Shown: positions 1 through 8,846 of the stretch, one piece after another
How positions within the stretch are numbered: position 1 is the first letter of the stretch
How the letters are laid out: each line of letters starts with the position of its first letter
Assembly (NCBI GenBank): GCA_009392275.1
Contig: VFGV01000002.1
Span: 1 to 64,000 of the forward strand
Length of the DNA stretch: 64,000 nt
Reading direction: 5' to 3'
Origin: SAR202 cluster bacterium
Lineage (GTDB): Bacteria; Chloroflexota; Dehalococcoidia; Lucifugimonadales; UBA2962
Made by a program: the position numbers and the translations under genes
Notes under the pieces: generated by a model
Told to the model about the DNA's origin: nothing
The model's input: the letters and a program-made list of their open reading frames with translations, nothing else
Database searches by the model: none

Positions 1-67
1 CTAGTTCATCTGGTTCAATTAACCCAAGCACAGTTTGTATCTTACCTGATCTTTCTGTTGATGCCAT
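1..67 (-). CDS. Phosphotriesterase-family hydrolase, N-terminal fragment (cut by window edge)
   Basis: The minus strand opens at an ATG at 67 and stays open to the window edge, giving 22 residues that begin MASTERSGKIQTVLGLIEP. The K-I-Q-T-V-L-G followed by I-x-P-x-x-L is the usual N-terminus of the phosphotriesterase/PHP family (metal-dependent amidohydrolase fold), in which the metal-binding HxH follows a few residues later, beyond the window. A strong ribosome binding site (GGAGGAG, 73-79 on the plus strand) lies 5 nt before the ATG. The substrate cannot be inferred from this fragment; family members hydrolyse lactones, esters or phosphotriesters. Confidence 0.72.
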   Translation of the reverse strand, partial: MASTERSGKIQTVLGLIEPDEL

Positions 68-240
68 CTTATCTCCTCCAAAATAAATAGACGAATTTAA
101 ATCTAATTTTGATAGATGTATTTTTATGCCAAACATCTATTTAGGCAAGGATTCTAACATGGTTAAGGTTAGAACGTCTGTAAAAACCTCGAGTTTAGAT
201 GTAGGGCATATCTATGAATAAAGGTAAGTAAAGGTATATG

Positions 241-528
241 CTAGCTGGCTGCCCTTACAATCTCCATATTTTTATATGCTCTAAGCCCAGCGGCCATAAA
301 TGCCTCTGCTTCAGGAGGAAGTTCTGCTAAAGATTCTATTACTGCGTTCATATCTTCCTCTTCATCTTCATTATTAATTCTGCTTCCCCAAAGAACATCC
401 TTATATATATCTCTAGAAGTAGCATTGAACATTAACTCTAGTACTTCTCCGTCTAATGAAGAGTTAGAAGTTTTAAGCTTATCAATCTCGTTTCGCAATA
501 AATCTAGTAACTTAATCTTTTCGTTCAT
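241..528 (-). CDS. Small acidic protein of unknown function (95 aa)
   Basis: I do not recognise this protein. It is a real gene by its signals: AAGGAGT sits a short distance before the ATG at 528 and codon use resembles the neighbours. The product is soluble-looking, with a basic, helix-prone N-terminus (MNEKIKLLDLLRNEIDKLK), a central run of acidic residues around positions 53-58 (NEDEEED) and a helical C-terminal part that includes AELPPEAEAFMAAG. There is no signal peptide, membrane segment or cysteine motif. It lies between the phosphotriesterase-family gene and the divergent ribbon-helix-helix gene, and nothing in the context fixes a role. Confidence 0.6.
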   Translation of the reverse strand: MNEKIKLLDLLRNEIDKLKTSNSSLDGEVLELMFNATSRDIYKDVLWGSRINNEDEEEDMNAVIESLAELPPEAEAFMAAGLRAYKNMEIVRAAS

Positions 529-612
529 GGTTGACTCCTTTTCTCTTCGATAAAGTTTTACTTCTCAACGTCTTGGCTTAATTCAGCCGATACTGCAATT
601 CATAAAAACGTA

Positions 613-640
613 TTGAAGTCTTGACGTCAAGTAGTATAAA
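613..640 (+). promoter_or_regulatory. Promoter with embedded palindrome upstream of the RHH gene
   Basis: TTGAAG (613-618) and TATAAA (635-640) are separated by 16 bp and fit a sigma-70-type promoter. Between them lies the perfect 10-bp palindrome TTGACGTCAA (621-630). A palindrome between the -35 and -10 boxes of a gene for a ribbon-helix-helix protein is a common place for an autorepressor operator; that role is inference. Transcription would begin close to the ATG at 649. Confidence 0.45.
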
Positions 641-648
641 AGCATTGC

Positions 649-870
649 ATGGTATATGTCAATACGTGTAAACTGTTTAACGTTATGACGCAGATACGCC
701 GTGAAGTAAATGAAACAGAATTAGGGTCGATAAAGGGTTCTAAGGCACTAACCGTGCGCATTCCAACTGATTTATGGAAATCAGTCAAGATAAAGTGCGT
801 TCAGGAAGACACTAATATCCAGGCCTTACTAGCACATTATCTAAATGTTTGGGTTGAGGATAGGAATTAG
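649..870 (+). CDS. Ribbon-helix-helix (Arc/CopG-like) DNA-binding protein
   Basis: This is a small protein (73 aa) with a C-terminal ribbon-helix-helix pattern: a short beta strand (KALTVRIP, about residues 32-39), a first helix (DLWKSVKIKCVQED), a turn (TN) and a second helix (IQALLAHYLNVWVED). Such proteins bind DNA as dimers through the strand and usually repress their own promoter or serve as antitoxins. No toxin-like partner follows; the next gene is convergent. The ATG at 649 has no ribosome binding site but lies 8 nt after a TATAAA box, so it may be read leaderless. An in-frame ATG at 685 is an alternative and leaves the fold intact. Confidence 0.6.
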   Translation: MVYVNTCKLFNVMTQIRREVNETELGSIKGSKALTVRIPTDLWKSVKIKCVQEDTNIQALLAHYLNVWVEDRN

Positions 871-874
871 TGGA

Positions 875-1828
875 TTATGAAGTAACTAATTTCAGCCAGG
901 TTATTATACGTTCAATTTCTGGTGTTACACCTTCTATTTTATGTTCCACGTAGTCAAACGTATGATCAAAACCGCCAGGTATTGATACCGTAGTATGAAT
1001 ATTCTTTGATGTTAAAGTTTTTGTCATAGATAGCGTGTTACTTAAAAGCGAATCTTGATCTCCACAAACAAGATAACATGGAGGGAATTTATCTATATAT
1101 GGAGAGAAAATTGGACTGACTAAAGGATTCTGGACATGAGAAAGATAGTTTGCCCCCAAGTATCCTCGTGTGAACCAAACTTCAACATACCCGCTATTTG
1201 AAAGAGGTTCATTGATCATAAGAGGAAAGTCAAAAACACCGTAATAAAGTAAAGCTCCTGAAAATTTAACTTCAATGTCGGATAAATCACCGCCGTCTAC
1301 AGCTTGATTATCTCCATGAAGCACATGAATGGCTACTGCTGATAAATTAGCGCCAGCGGAATCTCCGCTAATAATCATTTTTGTTGAATCACCTTTAAAT
1401 CGTTCAGCATTTTTAGTAATCCATCTAGCTGCATAAACCACGTCTTCAGGTGCGTTGGGGAAAGGTCTTTCTGGAGCTAATGAATACTCTAAGTTAAAAA
1501 CCACAAATCCATTCTCAGCCAGCCTCATTGTTTTTCTTCTGACTCCTGCAGATGACCCTACACACCAACCACCACCATGCATATATAAGATAACAGGGAA
1601 GGGGCCTTCACCTTCAGGCATGTAAACCTCAGATATAAGTTTCCAGCCATCTTTATCTCTTATTTCGACAGTTTCCTGCTTTCCTATTTTAGGCATATCT
1701 ACGTTCAGAGACGAAAAATCCATCGCTTCTCTAACAAGTGGTATCTCTTCGACGGTTTGTGGAAGTGGTGGGTCAATATCTTGTCCAACTAAAAGAGACA
1801 TCCAGTTATTGTTATTAGGATTTGCCAT
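875..1828 (-). CDS. Alpha/beta hydrolase, hormone-sensitive-lipase family esterase
   Basis: A 317-residue carboxylic ester hydrolase. It shows the HSL-family oxyanion motif HGGGW (84-88), the nucleophile elbow GDSAG (155-159, Ser157), an acid-bearing stretch CGDQDSLL and a C-terminal GFDHTF that supplies the catalytic His. Length and motif order match the bacterial HSL/arylacetamide-deacetylase-like group. No signal peptide is visible, so it should be cytoplasmic. The ATG at 1828 is preceded by AGAGGTGA. It stands alone, convergent with the RHH gene and divergent from sdhA; its substrate is unknown, probably short-chain esters or lactones. Confidence 0.88.
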   Translation of the reverse strand: MANPNNNNWMSLLVGQDIDPPLPQTVEEIPLVREAMDFSSLNVDMPKIGKQETVEIRDKDGWKLISEVYMPEGEGPFPVILYMHGGGWCVGSSAGVRRKTMRLAENGFVVFNLEYSLAPERPFPNAPEDVVYAARWITKNAERFKGDSTKMIISGDSAGANLSAVAIHVLHGDNQAVDGGDLSDIEVKFSGALLYYGVFDFPLMINEPLSNSGYVEVWFTRGYLGANYLSHVQNPLVSPIFSPYIDKFPPCYLVCGDQDSLLSNTLSMTKTLTSKNIHTTVSIPGGFDHTFDYVEHKIEGVTPEIERIITWLKLVTS

Positions 1829-1941
1829 TCAAGTCACCTCTTAAAAAATTAATTTTTAATCAAATTTATCTATGCATTAATTTACTGCATTTCTTATCAT
1901 ATTTACACAATGTGAAATAGTACACAAATTGTTAGTTGATC

Positions 1942-1950
1942 TGTTATAGT
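1942..1950 (+). promoter_or_regulatory. Extended -10 promoter giving a leaderless sdhA mRNA
   Basis: TG-T-TATAGT (1942-1950) is an extended -10 element. It ends 6 nt before the ATG at 1957, so initiation about 7 nt downstream falls on the A of the start codon. No ribosome binding site is present. This supports 1957 as the sdhA start rather than in-frame codons further upstream, which would overlap the promoter. Confidence 0.5.
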
Positions 1951-1956
1951 TTTTAT

Positions 1957-3630
1957 ATGTTCGATTTTGATGTAATAGTCATGGGGGCAGGACTTGCTGG
2001 TATGAGAGCTGCGCTGGCCGCTTCTCAGAATGGCAGTAAAGTTGCTGTGATCACAAAAGTGTACCCAGTGAGATCTCACTCAAATGCTGCTCAGGGCGGA
2101 ATAAATGCTGCATTAACAGATCGTGGTGACAATTGGGAGGATCATGCCTTTGATACCATAAAAGGCTCAGATTACCTTGCAGACCAAGATGCTGTAGAAG
2201 TAATGGCACGAGAAGCTGGCAGTGAAGTAATCAATATGGAGCATATGGGAGCCGCATTTAATAGAGATGACGAAGGAAGATTGGGTGTTAGAGCTTTTGG
2301 CGGCCAACGCGAGGCAAGAACATTTTTTGTGGCAGACTTTACTGGACAAGCACTGTTGCATGTGTTGCATGAACAAGTGCTAAGCTCTGGAGTTCAAGTT
2401 TTCGAAGAGTGGTTTGTTACTACCCTTATTACAGAGGAAGAGAGATGCGTTGGATTGGTTGCTATGGATATGCGCACAGGTGAATTACACGTGATGCGTA
2501 GTAAAGCAGTCATAATAGCTTCAGGTGGGGTTGGCAGGGTATTCGAGCCATCCACAAACGCATTAATTTGTACTGGTGATGGTATTTCATTGGCATATCG
2601 AGCCGGGGCTGGAATAATGGATATGGAGATGGTGCAATATCATCCGACAACCCTGAAAAACAATGGCGCTTTAATGTCTGAAGCAGCTCGTGGTGAAGGA
2701 GCTTATCTTCTAAATGCTGAAGGTGAGCGTTTTATGGAAAGATATGCTCCCAACATGATGGAACTCGCTTCGAGAGATGTTGTTTCTCGATCAGAACAGA
2801 CCGAAATAAATGAAGGAAGAGGCATAGATGGATGTGTCTTACTAGATGCAAGACACCTCGGTGAAAAATTAATTAACGAAAGACTTTTACAAATAAGACA
2901 GCTCGGGATCGATTTTGCTGGAAAAGATATGGTGACTGATCCAGTTCCAATACGCCCAGGCATGCATTACATAATGGGCGGTATAAAAACAGATATTGAT
3001 GGCCTTACATCAGTTCCTGGTTTGTATGCAGCAGGCGAGACAGCTTGTGTTAGTGTTCATGGAGGCAATCGCTTGGGTGCAAATTCTTTATTAGATACCC
3101 TTGTTTTTGGCAGAAGGTCTGGAGAACATGCTTCAGAATGGGTAAAAACTCAGGCACCCGCTTCGATTGATGATACACATGCGAGTCGTTGTTTAGAAGA
3201 AATACAAAGTCTTCTAGATAGAGATTCGGGAGAAATGTTTGGTCAAATCAGGCTAGATTTAGGCCAGACAATGAATAAACACTTGGCAGTGTATAGAGAT
3301 CAAAAAGGTATGGAGCAGGCTAAGTCAGATTTGGCTGATCTAAAACAGAGATACGCTAGTGTAATGGTTCAAGATAAAAACAAGATTTTTAATACTAATC
3401 TGATATTTACATTGGAATTAGGATTCATGCTTGATTGTGCTGAAACCACTATTATAGGCGCATTAGAACGTAAGGAGAGCAGGGGAGCTCATACCAGAAC
3501 CGACATGCCAGAGAGGGACGACAAAAATTGGCTTAAACATATAGTGGTAAGCCAAAGTAACGGAAAACCAAAGATTGATTATGTGCCAGTTAATATTACA
3601 AAGTGGCAGCCTCAGGAAAGAAAGTATTAG
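1957..3630 (+). CDS. sdhA: Succinate dehydrogenase / fumarate reductase flavoprotein subunit
   Basis: FAD subunit oxidising succinate to fumarate (or the reverse). From the ATG at 1957 the protein has 557 residues, normal for the family. Visible elements are the dinucleotide-binding GAGLAG (10-15), the flavin-attachment region [10 protein letters not shown] with His41, the substrate-site stretch [26 protein letters not shown], the [10 protein letters not shown] motif and the C-terminal FAD motif [13 protein letters not shown]. It is followed after 14 nt by the iron-sulphur subunit and then a CCG-domain subunit, so the complex belongs to the non-classical (SdhE-type) group. The sequence alone does not show in which direction it runs. 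Confidence 0.95.
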   Translation: MFDFDVIVMGAGLAGMRAALAASQNGSKVAVITKVYPVRSHSNAAQGGINAALTDRGDNWEDHAFDTIKGSDYLADQDAVEVMAREAGSEVINMEHMGAAFNRDDEGRLGVRAFGGQREARTFFVADFTGQALLHVLHEQVLSSGVQVFEEWFVTTLITEEERCVGLVAMDMRTGELHVMRSKAVIIASGGVGRVFEPSTNALICTGDGISLAYRAGAGIMDMEMVQYHPTTLKNNGALMSEAARGEGAYLLNAEGERFMERYAPNMMELASRDVVSRSEQTEINEGRGIDGCVLLDARHLGEKLINERLLQIRQLGIDFAGKDMVTDPVPIRPGMHYIMGGIKTDIDGLTSVPGLYAAGETACVSVHGGNRLGANSLLDTLVFGRRSGEHASEWVKTQAPASIDDTHASRCLEEIQSLLDRDSGEMFGQIRLDLGQTMNKHLAVYRDQKGMEQAKSDLADLKQRYASVMVQDKNKIFNTNLIFTLELGFMLDCAETTIIGALERKESRGAHTRTDMPERDDKNWLKHIVVSQSNGKPKIDYVPVNITKWQPQERKY

Positions 3631-3644
3631 GTAATTTATAAGTT

Positions 3645-4598
3645 ATGCATGTTGATTTAAATATAGCTAGGTTTGATCCTGAATCGGGCGAAAAGAAACC
3701 TTATCGAGAAGAGTTTAATATTGAAGTTGATGAAACATCCACTGTGCTGGATGGGTTAATTAAAATTAGAGAAGAGGTGGATGGTACCCTTGGATTGAGA
3801 TGCTCTTGCCGAAGTGCGATTTGTGGCTCTTGTGCTATGAGGGTAAATGGCAAAGCTGTTCTTGCTTGTAATACTAAGATTTCTGACCTTGTTTCAGATG
3901 AAAATAAATCAATTAATGTGGAACCTGTTGGGAACATGAAATTGATTAAAGATTTGATAGTTGAGTTTGATACACATTGGCAGAAAATCAAAGCGATAGA
4001 ACCATGGGTCAAAACAGACGCACCGCCTCCAGAGGCAGAGTATATTGCATCTAATGAATCTATGATGGAATTAATAGGGGTTATGGGTTGTATTCAATGT
4101 GGTGCATGTGTTTCAGATTGTACCGTTCTTGCAGTTGATGAAAGTTTTCTTGGTCCGGCAGCCTTAGCTAAGGCTTATAGATTTTTAGCTGACCCTCGGG
4201 ACGACGCTAATAATCAAAGACTGAAAGATTTAAACGAACCTGCTGGAATGTGGGATTGCACCAGATGCATGCAATGTGTTGAAGTGTGCCCTAAAGGTGT
4301 AGATCCAATGGGCAGAATAATGAAGCTAAGAGATTTTGCGATGGAGGCAGGTTACAAAAATACTACAGGTGCACGTCATGCAGAAGTATTTTCGGATATT
4401 ATTAAAAATAATGGAGTCTTGAATGAGTTTTGGTTGCCAGTGAAGACATTTGGCATGTTTAATATTCCTGAGATGCTTAAATTAGCACCGATTGGTTTGA
4501 AAGCGATGATGAGAGGGAAAATGCCTCCTATATTCTATGAGAAAATACCGGGCTCCAAAAATATCACTAAATTATTTGAAAAGACCAAGGTGGTTTAA
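3645..4598 (+). CDS. sdhB: Succinate dehydrogenase / fumarate reductase iron-sulphur subunit
   Basis: The electron-transfer subunit has 317 residues, longer than the ~240 of classical SdhB because of a C-terminal extension. The plant-type [2Fe-2S] ligands are Cys55, Cys60, Cys63 and Cys75. The second motif supplies Cys149, Cys152, Cys155 and Cys159, the third Cys205, Cys208, Cys211 and Cys215-Pro. Cys208 is extra: E. coli SdhB has a non-cysteine there and carries a [3Fe-4S] centre. In the archaeal (Sulfolobus) type E enzymes the extra Cys goes with a second [4Fe-4S] centre, which I infer here. The stop overlaps the next start (TAATG), indicating coupled translation with the CCG subunit. Confidence 0.94.
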   Translation: MHVDLNIARFDPESGEKKPYREEFNIEVDETSTVLDGLIKIREEVDGTLGLRCSCRSAICGSCAMRVNGKAVLACNTKISDLVSDENKSINVEPVGNMKLIKDLIVEFDTHWQKIKAIEPWVKTDAPPPEAEYIASNESMMELIGVMGCIQCGACVSDCTVLAVDESFLGPAALAKAYRFLADPRDDANNQRLKDLNEPAGMWDCTRCMQCVEVCPKGVDPMGRIMKLRDFAMEAGYKNTTGARHAEVFSDIIKNNGVLNEFWLPVKTFGMFNIPEMLKLAPIGLKAMMRGKMPPIFYEKIPGSKNITKLFEKTKVV

Positions 4599-5485
4599 TG
4601 AAATATGCATTTTATCCTGGATGTGTGTCCAAGGGAGCCGCGCCTGAATTATATAGAGCTACTATCGAGGTGTGTAAAAAGCTGGATATAGAATTAGACA
4701 CTGAAACCATGGAAGGAGCATCTTGCACTGGCTCTGGAGTGCTTCAAGAAAAAAATGAAAAGTTGGGTGATACCCTAAATGCGCGCACTTTTGCAATGGG
4801 TGAAAATTCCGGACTTCCTATTATGACTATATGTAGCACATGCCAAGGTGTTATGTCCCAAGCAAGATCTCGCATGGCAGATTTGGAATACAGAGAGTCA
4901 GTAAATTCCAGCTTATCCGATGAAAATTTAGAGTACAAAGGACAAGCAGAACCCCGCCATCTTCTTTGGATCATAATAGAGGATATCGGGATAGAAAAAT
5001 TTAAAGAGAAAATCGTGAAACCATTGACTGGACTAAAAATTGCTCCTTTTTATGGATGCTATATTGTTAGACCTTCAGATGTTTTAGGATTCGGTGAAAA
5101 TCCAGAGCGTAAACATTCATTAGAGATGATTATAGAAGCAGTAGGTGCCGAAGTGGCTGATTTCCCCGGTAAAAGTGCCTGCTGTGGATTTCCAATACTT
5201 ACTATAAACGAAAAAAATTCAATGAAGATGGTCTCTAATCACACCTTAAGTGCAAAAAAAGAGGGTGCTGTTGCAATGGTGACACCTTGTCCACTATGCC
5301 ATCTAAACCTAGATGGTTATCAGCCGACTGCATCCAAACAGGTAGGGCAGCCAATAGATCTGCCTATACTACATTTACCGCAACTAATTGGCCTTGCCCT
5401 TGGAATCGATCCTAAGGTTCTAAAATTAAACCAACATATTATTAATACAGAAAGTGTTGTCTCAGCTCTAGCTTTGACACCATAG
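4598..5485 (+). CDS. sdhE: CCG-domain (HdrB/SdhE-like) subunit of succinate dehydrogenase
   Basis: A 295-residue cysteine-rich subunit with two CCG domains, as in heterodisulfide reductase HdrB and SdhE (SdhC in Sulfolobus naming). The second domain is complete: Cys154, Cys195-Cys196-Gly197, Cys231 and Cys234. The first is degenerate, with Cys9, a C-T-G in place of C-C-G at Cys43, then Cys79 and Cys82. There is no membrane-spanning helix, and no haem-binding anchor gene occurs nearby, so the complex probably contacts the membrane through this subunit. A role as thiol-linked fumarate reductase is possible but less likely without fused Tfr-type subunits. Name follows the type E convention, not the E. 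coli assembly factor SdhE. Confidence 0.85.
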   Translation: MKYAFYPGCVSKGAAPELYRATIEVCKKLDIELDTETMEGASCTGSGVLQEKNEKLGDTLNARTFAMGENSGLPIMTICSTCQGVMSQARSRMADLEYRESVNSSLSDENLEYKGQAEPRHLLWIIIEDIGIEKFKEKIVKPLTGLKIAPFYGCYIVRPSDVLGFGENPERKHSLEMIIEAVGAEVADFPGKSACCGFPILTINEKNSMKMVSNHTLSAKKEGAVAMVTPCPLCHLNLDGYQPTASKQVGQPIDLPILHLPQLIGLALGIDPKVLKLNQHIINTESVVSALALTP

Positions 5486-5492
5486 TATATTT

Positions 5493-5506
5493 ACTAACTT
5501 GTTAGT
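5493..5506. repeat. 14-bp palindrome after the sdh operon
   Basis: ACTAAC-TT-GTTAGT begins 8 bp after the last sdh stop. The two-base centre makes a stable hairpin unlikely, so a protein site or chance is as likely as a terminator. The same layout (6-bp arms around TT) recurs at 7760-7773. Confidence 0.25.
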
Positions 5507-5523
5507 TTATAAGTCTTGTAATA

Positions 5524-5539
5524 TAGACCGGTCGGTATT
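5524..5539. promoter_or_regulatory. Candidate TetR-family operator upstream of the MMPL exporter
   Basis: TAGACC-GGTC-GGTATT resembles the NemR/TetR-type site TAGACC-N4-GGTCTA; the left half matches fully and the right half keeps GGT. The core GACCGGTC (5526-5533) is a perfect palindrome and stands out in AT-rich DNA. It lies about 45 bp before the exporter start, a usual position for a TetR repressor of an efflux gene. No TetR gene is in the window, so the regulator would act from elsewhere. Confidence 0.45.
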
Positions 5540-5583
5540 TGTAAAAGCCCAATTATATTAAGTAATTTAGCCTAGGGTACATA

Positions 5584-7743
5584 TTGGTGCATAACCCATT
5601 AACTATAAAAAATATTACAGTATGGAGTGCTCAACATAGAAATATCACCATAGCTTCTTGGATTGTATTAGTAATTATTGCTGGTTTAATTACATTAACT
5701 TATATTAATTCAGCTATAACAACTGATCTAGGTTTTACGAACGAACCGGAGTCAATTGTAGCTGCTGATTTGATACGAGAAAGTGGTATTGAAATTGACC
5801 TCAATAGATCTGAATATGAAGTCTTGATTATACAATCTGATACCTATTCAGTAGATGACCAAGAATTCATCAATTTTTTTGAAACCCTTACTAACACTTT
5901 AGTTAATCTTCCTGGCGACTATTACCAGAATCCTACTAGTTATTACAGTACAGGGTTTAAACTTTTAGTCTCACAAGATCAGAAAACCATGTTGGTTCTT
6001 TTTGACCCACCAGAAGAAGAAGATTTAAGTCCGATGATCCAAGCTATCGAACAGTTAAGCTCAGGCAGCTTATTTAGTATTGCAATGACAGGTGATAGCA
6101 CTTTTGATCACGATTTCCAAACCATATCTAAAAATGATCTTGAATTAGAATTGAAGGTTGGTACGCCGGCAGCTTTAATTGTTTTAATTTTGGTGTTTGG
6201 TGCTTTGGTATCATCTTTAATCCCAATAGCTATTGCTTTAATTTCTATGGTCGTTGCTCTAGGCATTACTACTTTAATCGGACAGGCTTGGACATTTTCA
6301 TTTTTCGTAACCAATATGATTGCAATGATGGGTTTGGCAGTTGGCGTTGATTATTCTCTTTTGGTAGTGTCAAGATATAGGGAGGAAAGAAATAATGGTC
6401 TCAGTCAAACTGAGGCTATTTCAAAAACTGGCGCTACTGCCAGTAAAGCGGTGGTATTTTCGGGCATAACAGTTGTTCTCGCGTTGATCGGAATGTTAAT
6501 AACTCCATTCTCAGTTCTTAGAAGTCTTGGGGGCGGCGCAATAGTGGTTGTCATTGTAAGCGTATCAGCTTCTTTAACTTTACTGCCAGCAATTTTGAGT
6601 TTGTTAGGAGATAAAATCAACTCATTAAAAGTGCCGTTCATAAATTTAGCATCTTCAAATAATACTATTAACCTTCCGACAGGATTCTGGTATTCATTCA
6701 GTAAATTTGTTATGCGACATTCTGTCGTATCTATAATAATTGTTGTGTCTTTCTTGGTTGTATTATCTTTACCGGCTATTGATCTTAAGTTAGGACAGAA
6801 TGGTATAACCACGTTTCCAGAGGAAACAATGTCTAGACGTGGATTTGAACTTTTGGAGCAGGAGTTTTCTTATGGATTTGTTGGTTCTCCTATAGCAGTA
6901 GTTATTAGTGATATCAAACAAAATACGGAAATAGATAATAACAAAGGGTCTTTGTTGGCTTATATTAACGAAGATAATGATCTTGGTAATATTGATCAGC
7001 TTGAGTCTGATAATGGAGAAATTATCGTATTAAGGGCAGACATTAATAGCGATCCTAACTCTCAAACGATGTTTGATGCAGTGAAACGGATAAGGACTGA
7101 TTATGTGCCAAATTCATTTAATGAGAACCAACATAATGTTAGAGTTACTGGTTTAGTAGCATTTATAGTTGATTATATTGAATTAGTAAACAATTATTTG
7201 CCAATTGTGATTATATTCGTTTTAACTATCAGTTTTCTTTTACTAGCATTTGTTTTTAAATCTATAATAGTGCCGATAAAAGCTGTTCTCATGAACTTAC
7301 TGTCAGTCGGGTCTGCATATGGTTTAGTTGTATTAGTTTTTCAAAAGGGATATGGAGCCAGAATTCTCGGTTTTGAGCAAGTAGATGTAGTCGATGGATG
7401 GGTACCGGTATTTCTGTTCGCAGTATTGTTTGGATTATCTATGGATTACCATGTATTTCTTTTGAGCAGGATACGAGAATTTTATGACCAAACGGGGGAT
7501 AACGAAGAGTCAATTGCGCGAGGTGTTAAATCAACAGCAGGCCTTATTACTGGAGCTGCGATGATAATGGTTGCCGTGTTTTCTGTGGCCGCAGCTGCAG
7601 ACATGGTTATGTTTCAGCAAGTAGGTATGGGTCTAGCTGTAGCTATATTTTTAGATGCTACGATAATTAGATCTGTTTTGGTGCCCGCGACTATGAAACT
7701 ACTTGGTAAATGGAATTGGTGGTTTCCTATTAAGACAGTATGA
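5584..7743 (+). CDS. MMPL-family RND transporter
   Basis: A 719-residue inner-membrane exporter with the duplicated RND core. There is one N-terminal helix, a large extracytoplasmic domain (about 60-190), a helix bundle with VGVDYSLLVVSRYREER, a second external domain (about 410-520) and a second bundle with GLSMDYHVFLLSRIREF. The D-Y pairs in these two motifs are the MmpL/HpnN-type proton-relay positions. Family members export lipids, hopanoids or siderophores using the proton gradient. It starts at TTG 5584 or GTG 5587, both served by AGGG at 5574-5577. It is a single gene with a TetR-type operator-like site upstream; its substrate is unknown. Confidence 0.88.
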   Translation: MVHNPLTIKNITVWSAQHRNITIASWIVLVIIAGLITLTYINSAITTDLGFTNEPESIVAADLIRESGIEIDLNRSEYEVLIIQSDTYSVDDQEFINFFETLTNTLVNLPGDYYQNPTSYYSTGFKLLVSQDQKTMLVLFDPPEEEDLSPMIQAIEQLSSGSLFSIAMTGDSTFDHDFQTISKNDLELELKVGTPAALIVLILVFGALVSSLIPIAIALISMVVALGITTLIGQAWTFSFFVTNMIAMMGLAVGVDYSLLVVSRYREERNNGLSQTEAISKTGATASKAVVFSGITVVLALIGMLITPFSVLRSLGGGAIVVVIVSVSASLTLLPAILSLLGDKINSLKVPFINLASSNNTINLPTGFWYSFSKFVMRHSVVSIIIVVSFLVVLSLPAIDLKLGQNGITTFPEETMSRRGFELLEQEFSYGFVGSPIAVVISDIKQNTEIDNNKGSLLAYINEDNDLGNIDQLESDNGEIIVLRADINSDPNSQTMFDAVKRIRTDYVPNSFNENQHNVRVTGLVAFIVDYIELVNNYLPIVIIFVLTISFLLLAFVFKSIIVPIKAVLMNLLSVGSAYGLVVLVFQKGYGARILGFEQVDVVDGWVPVFLFAVLFGLSMDYHVFLLSRIREFYDQTGDNEESIARGVKSTAGLITGAAMIMVAVFSVAAAADMVMFQQVGMGLAVAIFLDATIIRSVLVPATMKLLGKWNWWFPIKTV

Positions 7744-7759
7744 TTTATAACGTGAATTA

Positions 7760-7773
7760 AGTTATTTATAACT
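7760..7773. repeat. 14-bp palindrome between convergent exporter and mdh genes
   Basis: AGTTAT-TT-ATAACT sits in the 34-bp gap between two converging genes. It lacks the GC-rich stem and T-run of an intrinsic terminator, so its function is open. Confidence 0.25.
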
Positions 7774-7777
7774 ATTT

Positions 7778-8713
<936 letters not shown>

Positions 8714-8846
8714 CTATGCCTCAAGATAATTTTGCCAAATCACATCAATTATTTATAAATAAAATTGGTACATATAACAGCAGTTAATTGTATTGTAACT
8801 AGCTTTTGTTTTCAAAGATCAGATCCAGTTACTGTAAGTGAGATAA

